In this document: positions 6,550 to 13,741 of the stretch, one piece after another
Numbering within the stretch: the first letter of the stretch is position 1
Layout of the letters: each line of letters begins with the position of its first letter
Translations under genes and position numbers: made by a program
The notes under the pieces: generated by a model
What the model saw: only the letters and a program-made list of their open reading frames with translations
Databases searched by the model: none
Told to the model about the DNA's origin: nothing
Assembly: GCA_017474925.1 (NCBI GenBank)
Contig: JAFVGN010000002.1
Coordinates: forward strand, 1-41,661
Reading direction: 5' to 3'
DNA: 41,661 bases
From: Prevotella sp.
GTDB taxonomy: Bacteria > Bacteroidota > Bacteroidia > Bacteroidales > Bacteroidaceae

Positions 6550-6637
6550 TCTATTTCATGGCTTTTTCTGCCATAATCTTCCTATATTTCTTTCTGAATT
6601 AAAAACAGAATAGCAAAGCTTATTCTGAATCGTTTTA

Positions 6638-6673
6638 GGCACTTTGTCATCTTGACGAAGTGCCCTATCTTTG
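6638..6673 (+). promoter_or_regulatory. Promoter of the primase-like operon overlapped by a palindromic operator
   Basis: TTTG (6643-6646), 19 bases, TATCTTTG (6666-6673): a perfect promoter. The -33 box and spacer lie inside an inverted repeat: GGCACTTTGTCA (6638-6649) and TGACGAAGTGCC (6653-6664), differing at one position, with a 3-base loop. A dimeric repressor bound there would block RNA polymerase. It is not a good terminator because no T-run follows. Confidence 0.75.
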
Positions 6674-6765
6674 CATCGTGAACAAGAAACCACGGGCTCT
6701 ATAAACCCCGTTCGGATGAGTTCCAAGAAGTAACATTAGTATTAACAAAAAAAAGGAAAGTAAAG

Positions 6766-7119
6766 ATGAAAGATTCAGTTTTCCAAAAGCGCTTCGAGCG
6801 CAAGCAGCAGAACCGTCAGGTTCATGGTCAACAACTCACAGTGTTCTATCGCGACATGGTGTCAGATTTTCCCGCCAGTAGCCTCGCTATGCTGATGCTG
6901 CGTCGATGTGAAGGCAGTGTCAGCCCGGGGCTCTATCGCCAGATGGCCAATAGTCTGGTTGGGTTTGAAGAGGCCTTGCAGGTAGAAATGGCCGACTGCC
7001 TTACAGAGTGTGTGCTGGGTGTTGCGATCTACACGACAGGCATCAAGCACGTTGACAGGATTTTGTGGCCTCTGTACCACAAGATTCAGAGAGAGTTAGC
7101 TAAAGGAGTAAACAACTAA
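6766..7119 (+). CDS. Hypothetical protein, first gene of the primase-like operon
   Basis: I do not recognise this 117-residue protein. It is predicted to be soluble and mostly helical, with a basic N-terminus (FQKRFERKQQNRQ) and two Cys residues. There is no signal peptide or membrane span. It follows a perfect promoter by about 90 bases, has AAAAGGAAAG ahead of its ATG, and lies 20 bases before the OB-fold gene on the same strand, so it belongs to the same transcription unit. The context (OB-fold protein, primase-like P-loop protein) suggests a small DNA-transaction or regulatory protein, but nothing in the sequence shows this directly. Confidence 0.7.
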   Translation: MKDSVFQKRFERKQQNRQVHGQQLTVFYRDMVSDFPASSLAMLMLRRCEGSVSPGLYRQMANSLVGFEEALQVEMADCLTECVLGVAIYTTGIKHVDRILWPLYHKIQRELAKGVNN

Positions 7120-7139
7120 ACGGAAAGGAGGTAAACATT

Positions 7140-7421
7140 ATGCAAGCAAACATCATGAAAGTGAAGAGCTGCAGCGAGCAGTTCTACGTGAAGAGTGAGA
7201 AGGCCGACAACGGACAGATGGCCAAGCGAAACCTGGTACTTCAGGAGATTGGCGGCAAGTTCGAAAACTCTTACCTTGTGGCAGTCCTTGGCAACCTTGC
7301 CGGATGCCAGTTCTACGAAGGCGATGTGGTCATCACGACCCTTCGGTTCTCTACCCGTGAATACAACGGTCAAGTTTTTCAAGACATCGTAGCCACGGAC
7401 ATTATTAAAGTAAACAGATAA
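7140..7421 (+). CDS. Small OB-fold protein, DUF3127-like
   Basis: This 93-residue protein resembles the DUF3127 group of single-stranded-DNA-binding-like OB folds: residues 25-50 AKRNLVLQEIG..ENSYLVAVLGN, then FYEGDVVITTLRFSTREYNGQVFQDIVATDIIKV, which matches the family pattern of G-D-x-V followed by a Arg-Glu-[Tyr/Trp]-Asn-Gly-x-x-[Phe]-x-Asp-Ile turn. It probably binds single-stranded nucleic acid. A strong Shine-Dalgarno site (AAAGGAGGT) lies 7 bases ahead of the ATG. It is 20 bases after the first gene and upstream of the primase-like gene, which fits a role with that enzyme. The family call is from motif memory only. Confidence 0.65.
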   Translation: MQANIMKVKSCSEQFYVKSEKADNGQMAKRNLVLQEIGGKFENSYLVAVLGNLAGCQFYEGDVVITTLRFSTREYNGQVFQDIVATDIIKVNR

Positions 7422-7428
7422 GTAAACT

Positions 7429-7578
7429 TTGAGTTGAAGTGAGGAGGATGTTCCCGGGTAAATGCGCAAAGAGTCCAACCTTCTTCTCGCAAACAACCTT
7501 TTCGATAAGCCAAATGACCAAAGTCAAACTTGTTTGAACTTTGGCATGGCGAGAAAAGGTCGATTAAAGTCAACTCAA
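7429..7578 (+). ncRNA. Nested stem-loop leader before the third operon gene
   Basis: Three pairings are nested in 150 bases: outer TTGAGTTGA (7429-7437) with TCAACTCAA (7570-7578); middle CCTT-C-TTCTCGC (7479-7490) with GCGAGAAAAGG (7549-7559); inner CCAAAGTCAAAC (7518-7529) with GTTTGAACTTTGG (7532-7544), one bulge. The start codon of the next gene comes 4 bases after the outer stem. GAGGAGG at 7441-7447 lies within the loop. This looks like a structured regulatory RNA; no known riboswitch class is recognised. Confidence 0.5.
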
Positions 7579-7581
7579 AAC

Positions 7582-8016
7582 ATGAAAACAGTAAACAACA
7601 GTTACAAGCAGCAGATTCTGCACGACGTCCAGATGGACACACAGACTACATTCATGAACAACGGCGACATCAACATCTTCCCATGTGTGTGGGAGCAGGA
7701 TAAAGCACCAGTGACAGCTGATGGCAAGGGGCTGGTTCGCTATCGTGCTGGGGTGATGGTGGAAGAAGACGGAAGGACTCGCATGAAGCGTTACCACGAC
7801 GGACTGAACGGTCCTAAGTATGAGACGCTCTTCCAGACAGCCCACGCTGATGTGAAGCGTACTCGCGAGATGAACCACGGACAGCGCGGATGTCTGAAGG
7901 TGGAGTTCAGATTTCCCCGCCGCTATCCGCTCTCGTTGATGAAGAGCCTCTTCTATCAGGAGTCCGAGGAGATCATAGCCTATTTTAACTCAAGAAAGGA
8001 GGAAACAGTATGGTAA
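7582..8016 (+). CDS. Hypothetical protein, third gene of the primase-like operon
   Basis: The 144-residue protein (MKTVNNSYKQQILHDVQ...) is not recognised. It has no membrane span or signal peptide; it is basic and contains a stretch rich in Arg and aromatic residues (CLKVEFRFPRRYPLSLMKSL) near residues 112-131. I chose the ATG at 7582, directly after the structured leader. An in-frame ATG at 7462 would add 40 residues but these would be encoded by the hairpin itself, so I prefer the shorter form. The gene ends 7 bases inside the next one, pointing to coupled translation with the primase-like protein, and possibly to a joint function. Confidence 0.6.
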   Translation: MKTVNNSYKQQILHDVQMDTQTTFMNNGDINIFPCVWEQDKAPVTADGKGLVRYRAGVMVEEDGRTRMKRYHDGLNGPKYETLFQTAHADVKRTREMNHGQRGCLKVEFRFPRRYPLSLMKSLFYQESEEIIAYFNSRKEETVW

Positions 8017-10355
8017 ATCGACTGATAGCACTGAACACCAAGCATTTCTCTGACAAACAGAAGAATAATCGGGGGTATGCAGAGACCCAAACTGGGGAGC
8101 AGCTTGACGAGCTGCTCCGCCAGGAGTGGCTCCGCCGCGATGTCACAGATATTCGTGCCGGTAAGGAAGAAAAAAAGGACTGGTTGCCATTCATCTGCCC
8201 TCACTACACAGCCTTCAAGGACAACCATCGGTCGCAGGACAGCATCATCCCCGAGGCTTTCACCTTTATGACATGTGTGGATATCGACAATCCCAAACTG
8301 GTGCGTCAGGCCTTCGAGAAAGCCTTGGAAGTGAACAAGGACGAGATGTCGGAGTGGTACGATATGGTGCTGCGTGAGGCTTATTCGGCTCGTGGCAAAG
8401 GCCACATCTATATACGCATTCCAAAAGGCATGACCATAGAAGAAGCCCAGCGTGCTTTCTGCGAGGAGTTAGGATTCGATGCCGACGAGTTGCTTGATGC
8501 ATCATGCTTCACACCCGAAAGGTATATCTATGTAACGGGTATCGATCAGGAAGTTTTCCGCTCTGAGCATTGGCTGGAACCCATTGAGGGCGAAGAGTTG
8601 GAGGAGCGCCGAGAGGCCTATCTGCAAAAAGGGCTTGATGTGGATGGAAGGCCGTTAGTAAAACCCGAAACTACCGCTACCCCAACAGTTGCCGTGAGTA
8701 TTTCAGAAGATGTCATTGATGCTGATGCGCGTACTTTATATATCTTTGATGCTTGCATGAAGGAGACGGAGTTGACACCCGATGTGCTCATCGTGGAAGG
8801 TCATCGGCACGAGGCGCTGAAAAGTATTCTCTCTGTGGGGGCTACCCAGTTGTTGAAGAAGTCGGAGTTGTTGGGGGTATTGCAGGTACGCATGGCGCAG
8901 AACTGGCAAGACAAGAATATCCAGCAGTTGGTGGATGATTTCTATTCGAAATACTATGACCCTAATCAGAAGATGTCACAGTTTCAGCGCAAGGTGTTGG
9001 CCAAGTCGCTGAAGATGATTAAAGCAGAGCCAGCAGACAATCAAGTGGCAACAAATGGTCATTCAACATCTATGACCACTGAGCCCGCCTTGCCACCAGA
9101 GATGCCGAAGAAACTGCCGAAAGTGGTACAGCTGCTAGTTTCAAGAACCCCCGATGTCTATAAGCCTGCTGTGGCTCACGCTATCTTTCCGTCGCTGGGT
9201 GCTCATCTGTGGAAGGTTCGTTTTCCGTATATCGACAATGTGATGCATGAAGCCACGTTTATGAACGTGCTGATGGCTGGAACGGGAGCAGGTAAGGACT
9301 GCATCTCGCAACCCATCAACCACATCATGGCCGACATCCGCAAGCGCGATGCCGAGAACCTGAAACGAGAGGCCGACTGGAAGAAAGAGGTGAACTCGAA
9401 AGGCTCAAACAAGGATAAGCGCCAGCGTCCTGAAGGGCTTGTCATCCAGGAGGTTGACCCAGACATGACCAATCCTGCTTTCGTGATGCGTATGGCTGAG
9501 GCTGACGAGCATTTCCTCTATACGAAGATGAACGAGATCGACCAGTTTGATGCCCTTCGCGGTTCGGCTCGAGGTTCGCAGCAGTTTCAGATTATGTGCC
9601 TGGCCTTCGACCCAGACAACCGTTACGGTCAGACGCGTGTAGGTACGCAATCGGTCACGGAAAAAGTGTGCATCCGATTCAATTGGAATGCAGCAACGAC
9701 CATCCAAAAGGGACAGAAATATTTCGCACGAGTTTTGACCGATGGCCCCATCAGCCGCATCAACTTCTGCACCATCCCTGAGCGTGAAATAGGAGCAGAC
9801 ATGCCCGTCTATGGCACATATGATTCAAGCTTCGACGAAGAACTGAGGCCTTTCATTGACCGCCTTTGTCGAGCTGCTGGGGTGATAGACTGTCCGCAGG
9901 CATTCCGTCTGGCTAAGCGCCTGAAAGATGAATGTGCCGAGTTTGCCCGTCTCTCGCAGTCGAGAGTGTATGAGAACCTCTCATTCAGAGCCAACGTGAT
10001 AGCTTATCTGAAGGCTTGTGTGCTCTACATCTGCAACGACTACAAATGGTCGAAGGAGATTGAAGAATTTGTCCGTTGGAGCCTGCTATATGACATGCAT
10101 TGTAAAATGACATTCTTTGGCGAGGCTATCGAGAATGCTAACCGTAGTGCCGACGAGCAGACAGGCCGTCGTGGTCCTCGCAACCTGCTAAAACTGCTGC
10201 CCGACGAGTTTACAGTACATGATGCAGACCTTATCCGACAGGCCAATGGCATGGACACTCGCGGTACCCGCAACATGCTCTCGCAGTGGGTTCATCGTGG
10301 CTACCTCTTACAGATGACAGATGACAGTTTTTCGAAAATCAAAAAGCAGAAATAA
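8010..10355 (+). CDS. Primase/helicase-like protein: BT4734/VirE-N-type domain plus DUF3987-like P-loop ATPase
   Basis: This 781-residue protein combines two parts. Residues 60-185 look like the archaeo-eukaryotic-primase-related domain found in BT4734/VirE N-terminal proteins: acidic pair VDID (90-93), S-A-R-G-K-G-H (126-132) and D-A-S-C-F-T-P-E-R-Y (163-172). Residues 370-700 look like a DUF3987-type ATPase: Walker A AGTGAGKD (423-430, Asp in the usual Ser/Thr place), then an acidic strand FLYTKMNEIDQF as a likely Walker B. A role in replication or in controlling a mobile element is likely, by family context. AAGGAGG precedes the ATG. It overlaps the upstream gene by 7 bases. Its last codons carry two ATGACAG repeats that recur at 2468-2488. 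Confidence 0.75.
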   Translation: MVNRLIALNTKHFSDKQKNNRGYAETQTGEQLDELLRQEWLRRDVTDIRAGKEEKKDWLPFICPHYTAFKDNHRSQDSIIPEAFTFMTCVDIDNPKLVRQAFEKALEVNKDEMSEWYDMVLREAYSARGKGHIYIRIPKGMTIEEAQRAFCEELGFDADELLDASCFTPERYIYVTGIDQEVFRSEHWLEPIEGEELEERREAYLQKGLDVDGRPLVKPETTATPTVAVSISEDVIDADARTLYIFDACMKETELTPDVLIVEGHRHEALKSILSVGATQLLKKSELLGVLQVRMAQNWQDKNIQQLVDDFYSKYYDPNQKMSQFQRKVLAKSLKMIKAEPADNQVATNGHSTSMTTEPALPPEMPKKLPKVVQLLVSRTPDVYKPAVAHAIFPSLGAHLWKVRFPYIDNVMHEATFMNVLMAGTGAGKDCISQPINHIMADIRKRDAENLKREADWKKEVNSKGSNKDKRQRPEGLVIQEVDPDMTNPAFVMRMAEADEHFLYTKMNEIDQFDALRGSARGSQQFQIMCLAFDPDNRYGQTRVGTQSVTEKVCIRFNWNAATTIQKGQKYFARVLTDGPISRINFCTIPEREIGADMPVYGTYDSSFDEELRPFIDRLCRAAGVIDCPQAFRLAKRLKDECAEFARLSQSRVYENLSFRANVIAYLKACVLYICNDYKWSKEIEEFVRWSLLYDMHCKMTFFGEAIENANRSADEQTGRRGPRNLLKLLPDEFTVHDADLIRQANGMDTRGTRNMLSQWVHRGYLLQMTDDSFSKIKKQK

Positions 10356-10356
10356 C

Positions 10357-10803
10357 ATGGAACTGATATTGGAACGTATAGCTAAACGCAAGACCTACAC
10401 CATTGGTAGGCTCTACATTCAGAAACGAGTAGATGACGAGTTTCTGGCAGGAACGGAGAACCAGTATCTCTGCGACACCCTCGAACCCACTTGGCGCGAC
10501 TACGAGCACGGGGCGTATAAAGTGAAAGGTCGCTCGGCCATCCCCGAAGGCCGTTATGCTGTTGTAATCTCGTGGAGTCCGAAGTTCAAGCAGTGGCTTC
10601 CCATCCTGCTCGGCGTGCCGAAGTTCGATGGCGTCCGCATCCATGCCGGCAACTGCCCGGAAGACACCGAAGGCTGCATCCTCGTAGGCAAGAACCGCGA
10701 AGTCGGCAAAGTGCTCGACAGCCGCATCTGGGTTCACCGCCTGAAGCAGAAAATCGTCGAGGCCAAAGAAAAAGGTGAAGCTGTCTGGATCACCATTAAG
10801 TAA
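10357..10803 (+). CDS. DUF5675-family protein
   Basis: The 148-residue protein starts at the ATG at 10357, one base after the primase-like stop. It matches the DUF5675 pattern as I know it: CDTLEP (residues 33-38), IPEGRYAVVISWSPKF (60-75), VRIHAGN (91-97) and DTEGCILVG (101-109). The H...C arrangement (His94, Cys105) resembles that of L,D-transpeptidase-like folds, and the family is common in phage and mobile-element settings, so a cell-wall role is plausible but not shown. It has no signal peptide. It is the last gene of the operon. In related cassettes the corresponding place is often taken by an amidase next to smalltalk. Confidence 0.75.
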   Translation: MELILERIAKRKTYTIGRLYIQKRVDDEFLAGTENQYLCDTLEPTWRDYEHGAYKVKGRSAIPEGRYAVVISWSPKFKQWLPILLGVPKFDGVRIHAGNCPEDTEGCILVGKNREVGKVLDSRIWVHRLKQKIVEAKEKGEAVWITIK

Positions 10804-10848
10804 ACAATTCTTGCCAGATTCTCAAAATCTGGTATTGAATCTTGCAAA

Positions 10849-10942
10849 TTTTTGCGTCGATTTTTGCGTCGATTTTGCGTCGATTTTGCGTCGATTTTGC
10901 GTCGATTTTCGATTTTTGCGTCGATTTTGCGTCGATTTTCGA
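10849..10942. repeat. Tandem repeat of TTTTGCGTCGA
   Basis: Seven copies of an 11-12-base unit TTTT(T)GCGTCGA and two shortened copies TTTTCGA (10906-10912 and 10936-10942) stand head to tail just after the DUF5675 gene. There are no spacers, so it is not CRISPR. An open frame across it (10842-11102) is only a translation of the repeat. It could be an iteron-like protein-binding array or slippage-prone non-functional DNA. Confidence 0.85.
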
Positions 10943-10951
10943 CCCTAAAAG

Positions 10952-10966
10952 TTGGTCTCAGACCAA
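10952..10966. repeat. Perfect 15-base palindrome
   Basis: TTGGTCT-C-AGACCAA is a perfect inverted repeat with a one-base centre, set in the direct repeat AAAAGTTGG (10947-10955 and 10966-10974). It lies between the tandem repeat and the tRNA terminator and may be a protein site. Confidence 0.55.
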
Positions 10967-10996
10967 AAAGTTGGAACTCGTCCTCTTTAAATTGAA

Positions 10997-11035
10997 ATTC
11001 CGAGAACCCCTTTATTTACTGGGATTCTCGGAAAT
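10997..11035 (-). terminator. Terminator downstream of tRNA-His
   Basis: ATTCCGAGAA (10997-11006) pairs with TTCTCGGAAAT (11025-11035), and CCC/GGG extend the stem. Minus-strand flanks are moderately T-rich. It may also stop transcription arriving from the primase-like operon, since the plus-strand flank is ATTTCC. Confidence 0.65.
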
Positions 11036-11055
11036 TTCCTTTGTTTTCTTGCTTG

Positions 11056-11130
11056 GGTGCCCGGACGGACTCGAACCGTCGACATTCAGAACCACAATCT
11101 GACGCTCTAACCAACTGAACTACGGGCACC
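11056..11130 (-). tRNA. tRNA-His (GTG anticodon)
   Basis: On the minus strand the acceptor arms GTGCCCG (complement of 11123-11129) and CGGGCAC (complement of 11057-11063) pair perfectly. The anticodon arm TCAGA / TCTGA holds the loop TTGTGGT with anticodon GTG, the T arm contains GGTTCGAGTCC, and the D arm has AGTTGGTTAGAGC. The discriminator base is C, and a G at position -1 is encoded (complement of 11130), both hallmarks of histidine tRNA. Its 3' end faces the accessory region, a common arrangement at integration sites, but I find no integrase and no second copy of the 3' end in the window. Confidence 0.97.
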
Positions 11131-11147
11131 ATCTGGTTTTGCGGATG

Positions 11148-11179
11148 CAAAGGTAGCTATTTTCTCCCGAATCACCAAA
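11148..11179 (-). promoter_or_regulatory. Promoter of tRNA-His
   Basis: Minus strand TTTG (11176-11179), 20 bases, TACCTTTG (11148-11155): perfect consensus, about 18 bases before the tRNA. Confidence 0.85.
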
Positions 11180-11242
11180 CATTTAAGCGTTTTTTTTAGC
11201 GAAAAAGTTTATTTGTAGGGCAATTTCGGCATTTCTTGTCTG

Positions 11243-12115
11243 TCACAAATTTCCAAGATAGACGAGCTTGATACCTTCGTCATAGGCTATTTGCCGGGCG
11301 TCTATCAGTGTTTGGACTGGCGTTGGTTGAATGTCCTGCATCTTGTAGCGGGGAAAGAAACGGCTAAAGTGGAGTGGGGTCCCGTCGAGACGGTTTGATG
11401 ATAGCCAGCGGCACATCTGACGGATCATTTGTGGGTTGTCGTTCACGCCGGGAATAATGAGGTTAGTGAGTTCTATCCAAATGCTTGCATCGCGCATGGC
11501 GAGGATCGTGTCGAGTACGGGTTGTAGATGGCCGCCACTGACACGACGGTAGATGGAGTCGCTGAAAGATTTCAGGTCGATGTTGGCTGCATCGAGGTGG
11601 GGGAGCAGGTCGGCCAGGGGCTTCTGGCATATGTAGCCTGCTGTTACAAGGATATTCCAGAGGCCTGCTTTGTGAGCAAGCTCTGCTATTTCAGTGATGT
11701 ATTCGATATAGGTGAGTGGTTCGGTATAAGTATAGGCTATGCCTGGACAATGGTGTTTCAGACATAGCCAAACGACTTCCTCGGGTGATAGGCTGTAGTG
11801 CTCAGTTTGATCTGGTGAAGTTTGTGAAATGTCGTGATTCTGACAGTTCAGGCAGCGGAAATTGCAGCCTGTGCAGGCAATGGAAAGACACGTTGTGCCA
11901 GGATGGAAATGGTAAAGAGGCTTTTTTTCTATGGGGTCGATGGCCAGCGCACAGGGTTTTGCATATACTTCGCTAATGAGTCTGCCGCTATGGTTGCGAC
12001 GGCTACGGCAGATTCCTGCTTTGCCGTCTGCTATACGGCAGTGGTGTGGACAGAGTTGGCACTCAACGGCACCATCGTCCAAACGTTGGTAATAGCGGCA
12101 TTCGTATTCTTTCAT
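11243..12115 (-). CDS. amrS: AmmeMemoRadiSam system radical SAM enzyme
   Basis: The 290-residue protein is a radical S-adenosylmethionine enzyme of the pyruvate-formate-lyase-activase-like type. The cluster motif is Cys84-x3-Cys88-x2-Cys91 (C-N-F-R-C-L-N-C). The N-terminal ECQLCPHHCRIADGKAGICRSR (19-40) adds conserved cysteines typical of the AmrS group. It begins right at the stop codon of the Memo/AMMECR1 gene (no gap), so the two are coupled. The three parts Memo, AMMECR1 and radical SAM are known to occur together across bacteria and archaea; the substrate is unknown. Predicted to be cytoplasmic. Confidence 0.92.
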   Translation of the reverse strand: MKEYECRYYQRLDDGAVECQLCPHHCRIADGKAGICRSRRNHSGRLISEVYAKPCALAIDPIEKKPLYHFHPGTTCLSIACTGCNFRCLNCQNHDISQTSPDQTEHYSLSPEEVVWLCLKHHCPGIAYTYTEPLTYIEYITEIAELAHKAGLWNILVTAGYICQKPLADLLPHLDAANIDLKSFSDSIYRRVSGGHLQPVLDTILAMRDASIWIELTNLIIPGVNDNPQMIRQMCRWLSSNRLDGTPLHFSRFFPRYKMQDIQPTPVQTLIDARQIAYDEGIKLVYLGNL

Positions 12116-13612
12116 TCAAAACACGATAGCTTCGTAGACATACAGTTCGGCATCACGCCAACCATCCCATCCAAGACCGGCCTTGTCCTGCGAGCAATGG
12201 CCAACAAATTCTTCTTTCGTCCAGTTTACCTCATCGGCCACCTGGGGCAGGAATGTGCCGCTACGATAGCCTCGCCTGATATAAATGCCGTGACGGTGTA
12301 ACTGGAACTCGTCGAGGCTGTGAATGCGGCGCATGGGCGTAAGAACGGAGATTTCGATGTCGATGTCATCCAATTCTTCCCGACGCAATGGTATGAACCG
12401 CGGATCCTCGAAAGCTGCGGAACGGGCCATTTCTGCAACAATTGCATAAAGGGGGTGGTCTTCACCGAAATGACCTATACACCCACGCAGTTGGCCGTGC
12501 TTGTGCAATGACACAAAAGCCCCGCACTTTTGGCGAAGTGAGGAGTCTGTAGTGAAAAGTGATGTGTCGGGTTTTGCAATGGGTTTCCCGTCGAGAGAGT
12601 CTTTGATGCTCTGGAGGGCTATTCCTTTCAGTAGCTTTTTGTCGGAATCGCTAAGCTTGAAACTGTTTTCCGTCTTCTTGCGGAGGATGGCAAACGAATG
12701 GTATCCAACTACACGGCTATGGTCGCGGTCGCCGATATCGCCTGAGTTCTGGTACATGAGGTGTCTTATATCGTAATTTCCATCAAGCATCATCAGCAAG
12801 GTGATGATAGGGAACTCGCCGCAGGCACTCGTGGCCAGGTTGCGCTTGCTGCTGCGGGCATTGGCCTCGCAGGCGGCAATGAACTGATTTGTATCGCCCG
12901 TTTCAATGGCCTTGCCCGTCAGAGCATCTGCCTGGCACGCATCATCATACGAGGGATAATGGGAGAAGTCGCTGCTAACGATAAAGAGGTTCTCGTCCGT
13001 GAAAAATGGTTTCAGAGCCTCTGCCATTCGCATCAGCTTCTGGTAGTCGTTGGTGGAGATGATAATGGGTATGATGGGTGGGACTTCGTTAGTCTCTTGT
13101 GAGGAGTGAAGGGCAAAATAACGCTGGAGGAATGGCAGTTGAACCTCCAAGCAATGTTCGCGGTCGTGAGCTTCCGGCCGATAGGAGAACACACTGTCTG
13201 TCTCTGTCAGTCGCTGTGCAGTTTCGCGGTCGACCTTGATGTTGCCCAATGGGGTGGCGTAATAGTCGGCTTCGCAGTTGACAGATGCTCCGTTGAGCCA
13301 TTCATGATGACTTGGCCCCAGTAGGAATATCCGCTTATAAGGCTGTTTGGGATTGAGTGCCATGTAGGCTGATGCTGCAACATTTCCTGAGTAATAATAA
13401 CCGGCGTGTGGAACGATAAGTGCAGCTACATGTTGACTGGTGCTACTGTTCACATGAAGTGACAGAAAACTGTCGACTTCCTGACGCAGTTCCTGAGGAT
13501 TGCCCGAGTAGAAACGGTTTGCTTGAGTAGCAGGTCTCACCACAGGCTCTACGGTATGGCTGTTACACGAATTCATCATCATGATAATTGTTATGAGGAT
13601 ACTTAGAAACAT
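12116..13612 (-). CDS. AmmeMemoRadiSam Memo-AMMECR1 fusion with lipoprotein-like N-terminus
   Basis: The 498-residue protein joins two domains that are separate genes in many organisms. Residues 28-310 are the Memo domain (related to class III extradiol dioxygenases): VPHAGYYYSG with His69, LGPSHHEW (98-105), HDREHCLEVQLPF (149-161) and SSDFSHY (213-219). Residues 320-498 are AMMECR1, with LRGCIGHF (375-382) and AFEDPRF. The first 16 residues (MFLSILITIIMMMNSC) form a short hydrophobic stretch ending in a possible lipobox Cys16. This would export the protein, while its partner AmrS is cytoplasmic. A -7 element only 5 bases ahead of the ATG raises the chance that translation starts at the internal MMM. 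Confidence 0.9.
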   Translation of the reverse strand: MFLSILITIIMMMNSCNSHTVEPVVRPATQANRFYSGNPQELRQEVDSFLSLHVNSSTSQHVAALIVPHAGYYYSGNVAASAYMALNPKQPYKRIFLLGPSHHEWLNGASVNCEADYYATPLGNIKVDRETAQRLTETDSVFSYRPEAHDREHCLEVQLPFLQRYFALHSSQETNEVPPIIPIIISTNDYQKLMRMAEALKPFFTDENLFIVSSDFSHYPSYDDACQADALTGKAIETGDTNQFIAACEANARSSKRNLATSACGEFPIITLLMMLDGNYDIRHLMYQNSGDIGDRDHSRVVGYHSFAILRKKTENSFKLSDSDKKLLKGIALQSIKDSLDGKPIAKPDTSLFTTDSSLRQKCGAFVSLHKHGQLRGCIGHFGEDHPLYAIVAEMARSAAFEDPRFIPLRREELDDIDIEISVLTPMRRIHSLDEFQLHRHGIYIRRGYRSGTFLPQVADEVNWTKEEFVGHCSQDKAGLGWDGWRDAELYVYEAIVF

Positions 13613-13616
13613 GGCA

Positions 13617-13624
13617 CAAATATA
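13617..13624 (-). promoter_or_regulatory. Promoter (-7 element) of the AmmeMemoRadiSam pair
   Basis: TATATTTG on the minus strand fits TAnnTTTG but ends 5 bases before the ATG at 13612. No clear -33 TTTG is seen at 19-21 bases. If used, the transcript has almost no leader. Confidence 0.45.
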
Positions 13625-13658
13625 CTGATTATTTTTGTAAACGCGGAGTGGTTAAACA

Positions 13659-13717
13659 TTTTTTTTCAAAAAAAAAGAATCCCCGTCGGTATATTTATAA
13701 ACCTGCAGGGATTCTTT
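13659..13717 (-). terminator. Terminator of secG
   Basis: AAAGAATCCC (13674-13683) and GGGATTCTTT (13708-13717) are perfect 10-base arms. On the minus strand the stem is followed by a run of nine T (complement of 13668-13676) and further T. It lies 24 bases after the secG stop. Confidence 0.85.
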
Positions 13718-13741
13718 AATAGATGTCAATGTTAGCGAGCC

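Noticed and set aside
6560-6585. Hairpin ATGGC-TTTTTCT-GCCAT as terminator of the peptidase-fusion gene
   Set aside because: The stem is only 5 bases and no T-run follows on the plus strand.
7448-7537. 29-codon frame in the structured leader, directly after GAGGAGG
   Set aside because: The Shine-Dalgarno-like word touches the ATG with no spacing, and the frame is made of hairpin sequence; I kept the RNA-structure reading instead.
10849-10942. Possible CRISPR array
   Set aside because: The repeats are 11-12 bases, directly joined, without spacers, and no cas genes are present.
10842-11102. 86-codon frame with repeated F-A-S-I words
   Set aside because: It is a translation of the TTTTGCGTCGA tandem repeat and runs into the tRNA gene.
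1040-11130. Integrative element ending at tRNA-His
   Set aside because: The accessory region abuts the tRNA 3' side, but I found no integrase and no repeat of the tRNA end on the left, so no attachment sites can be called.
11130-11242. Terminator after the AmmeMemoRadiSam pair
   Set aside because: AGCG-T8-AGCG is a direct repeat, not inverted, so it cannot form the needed stem.
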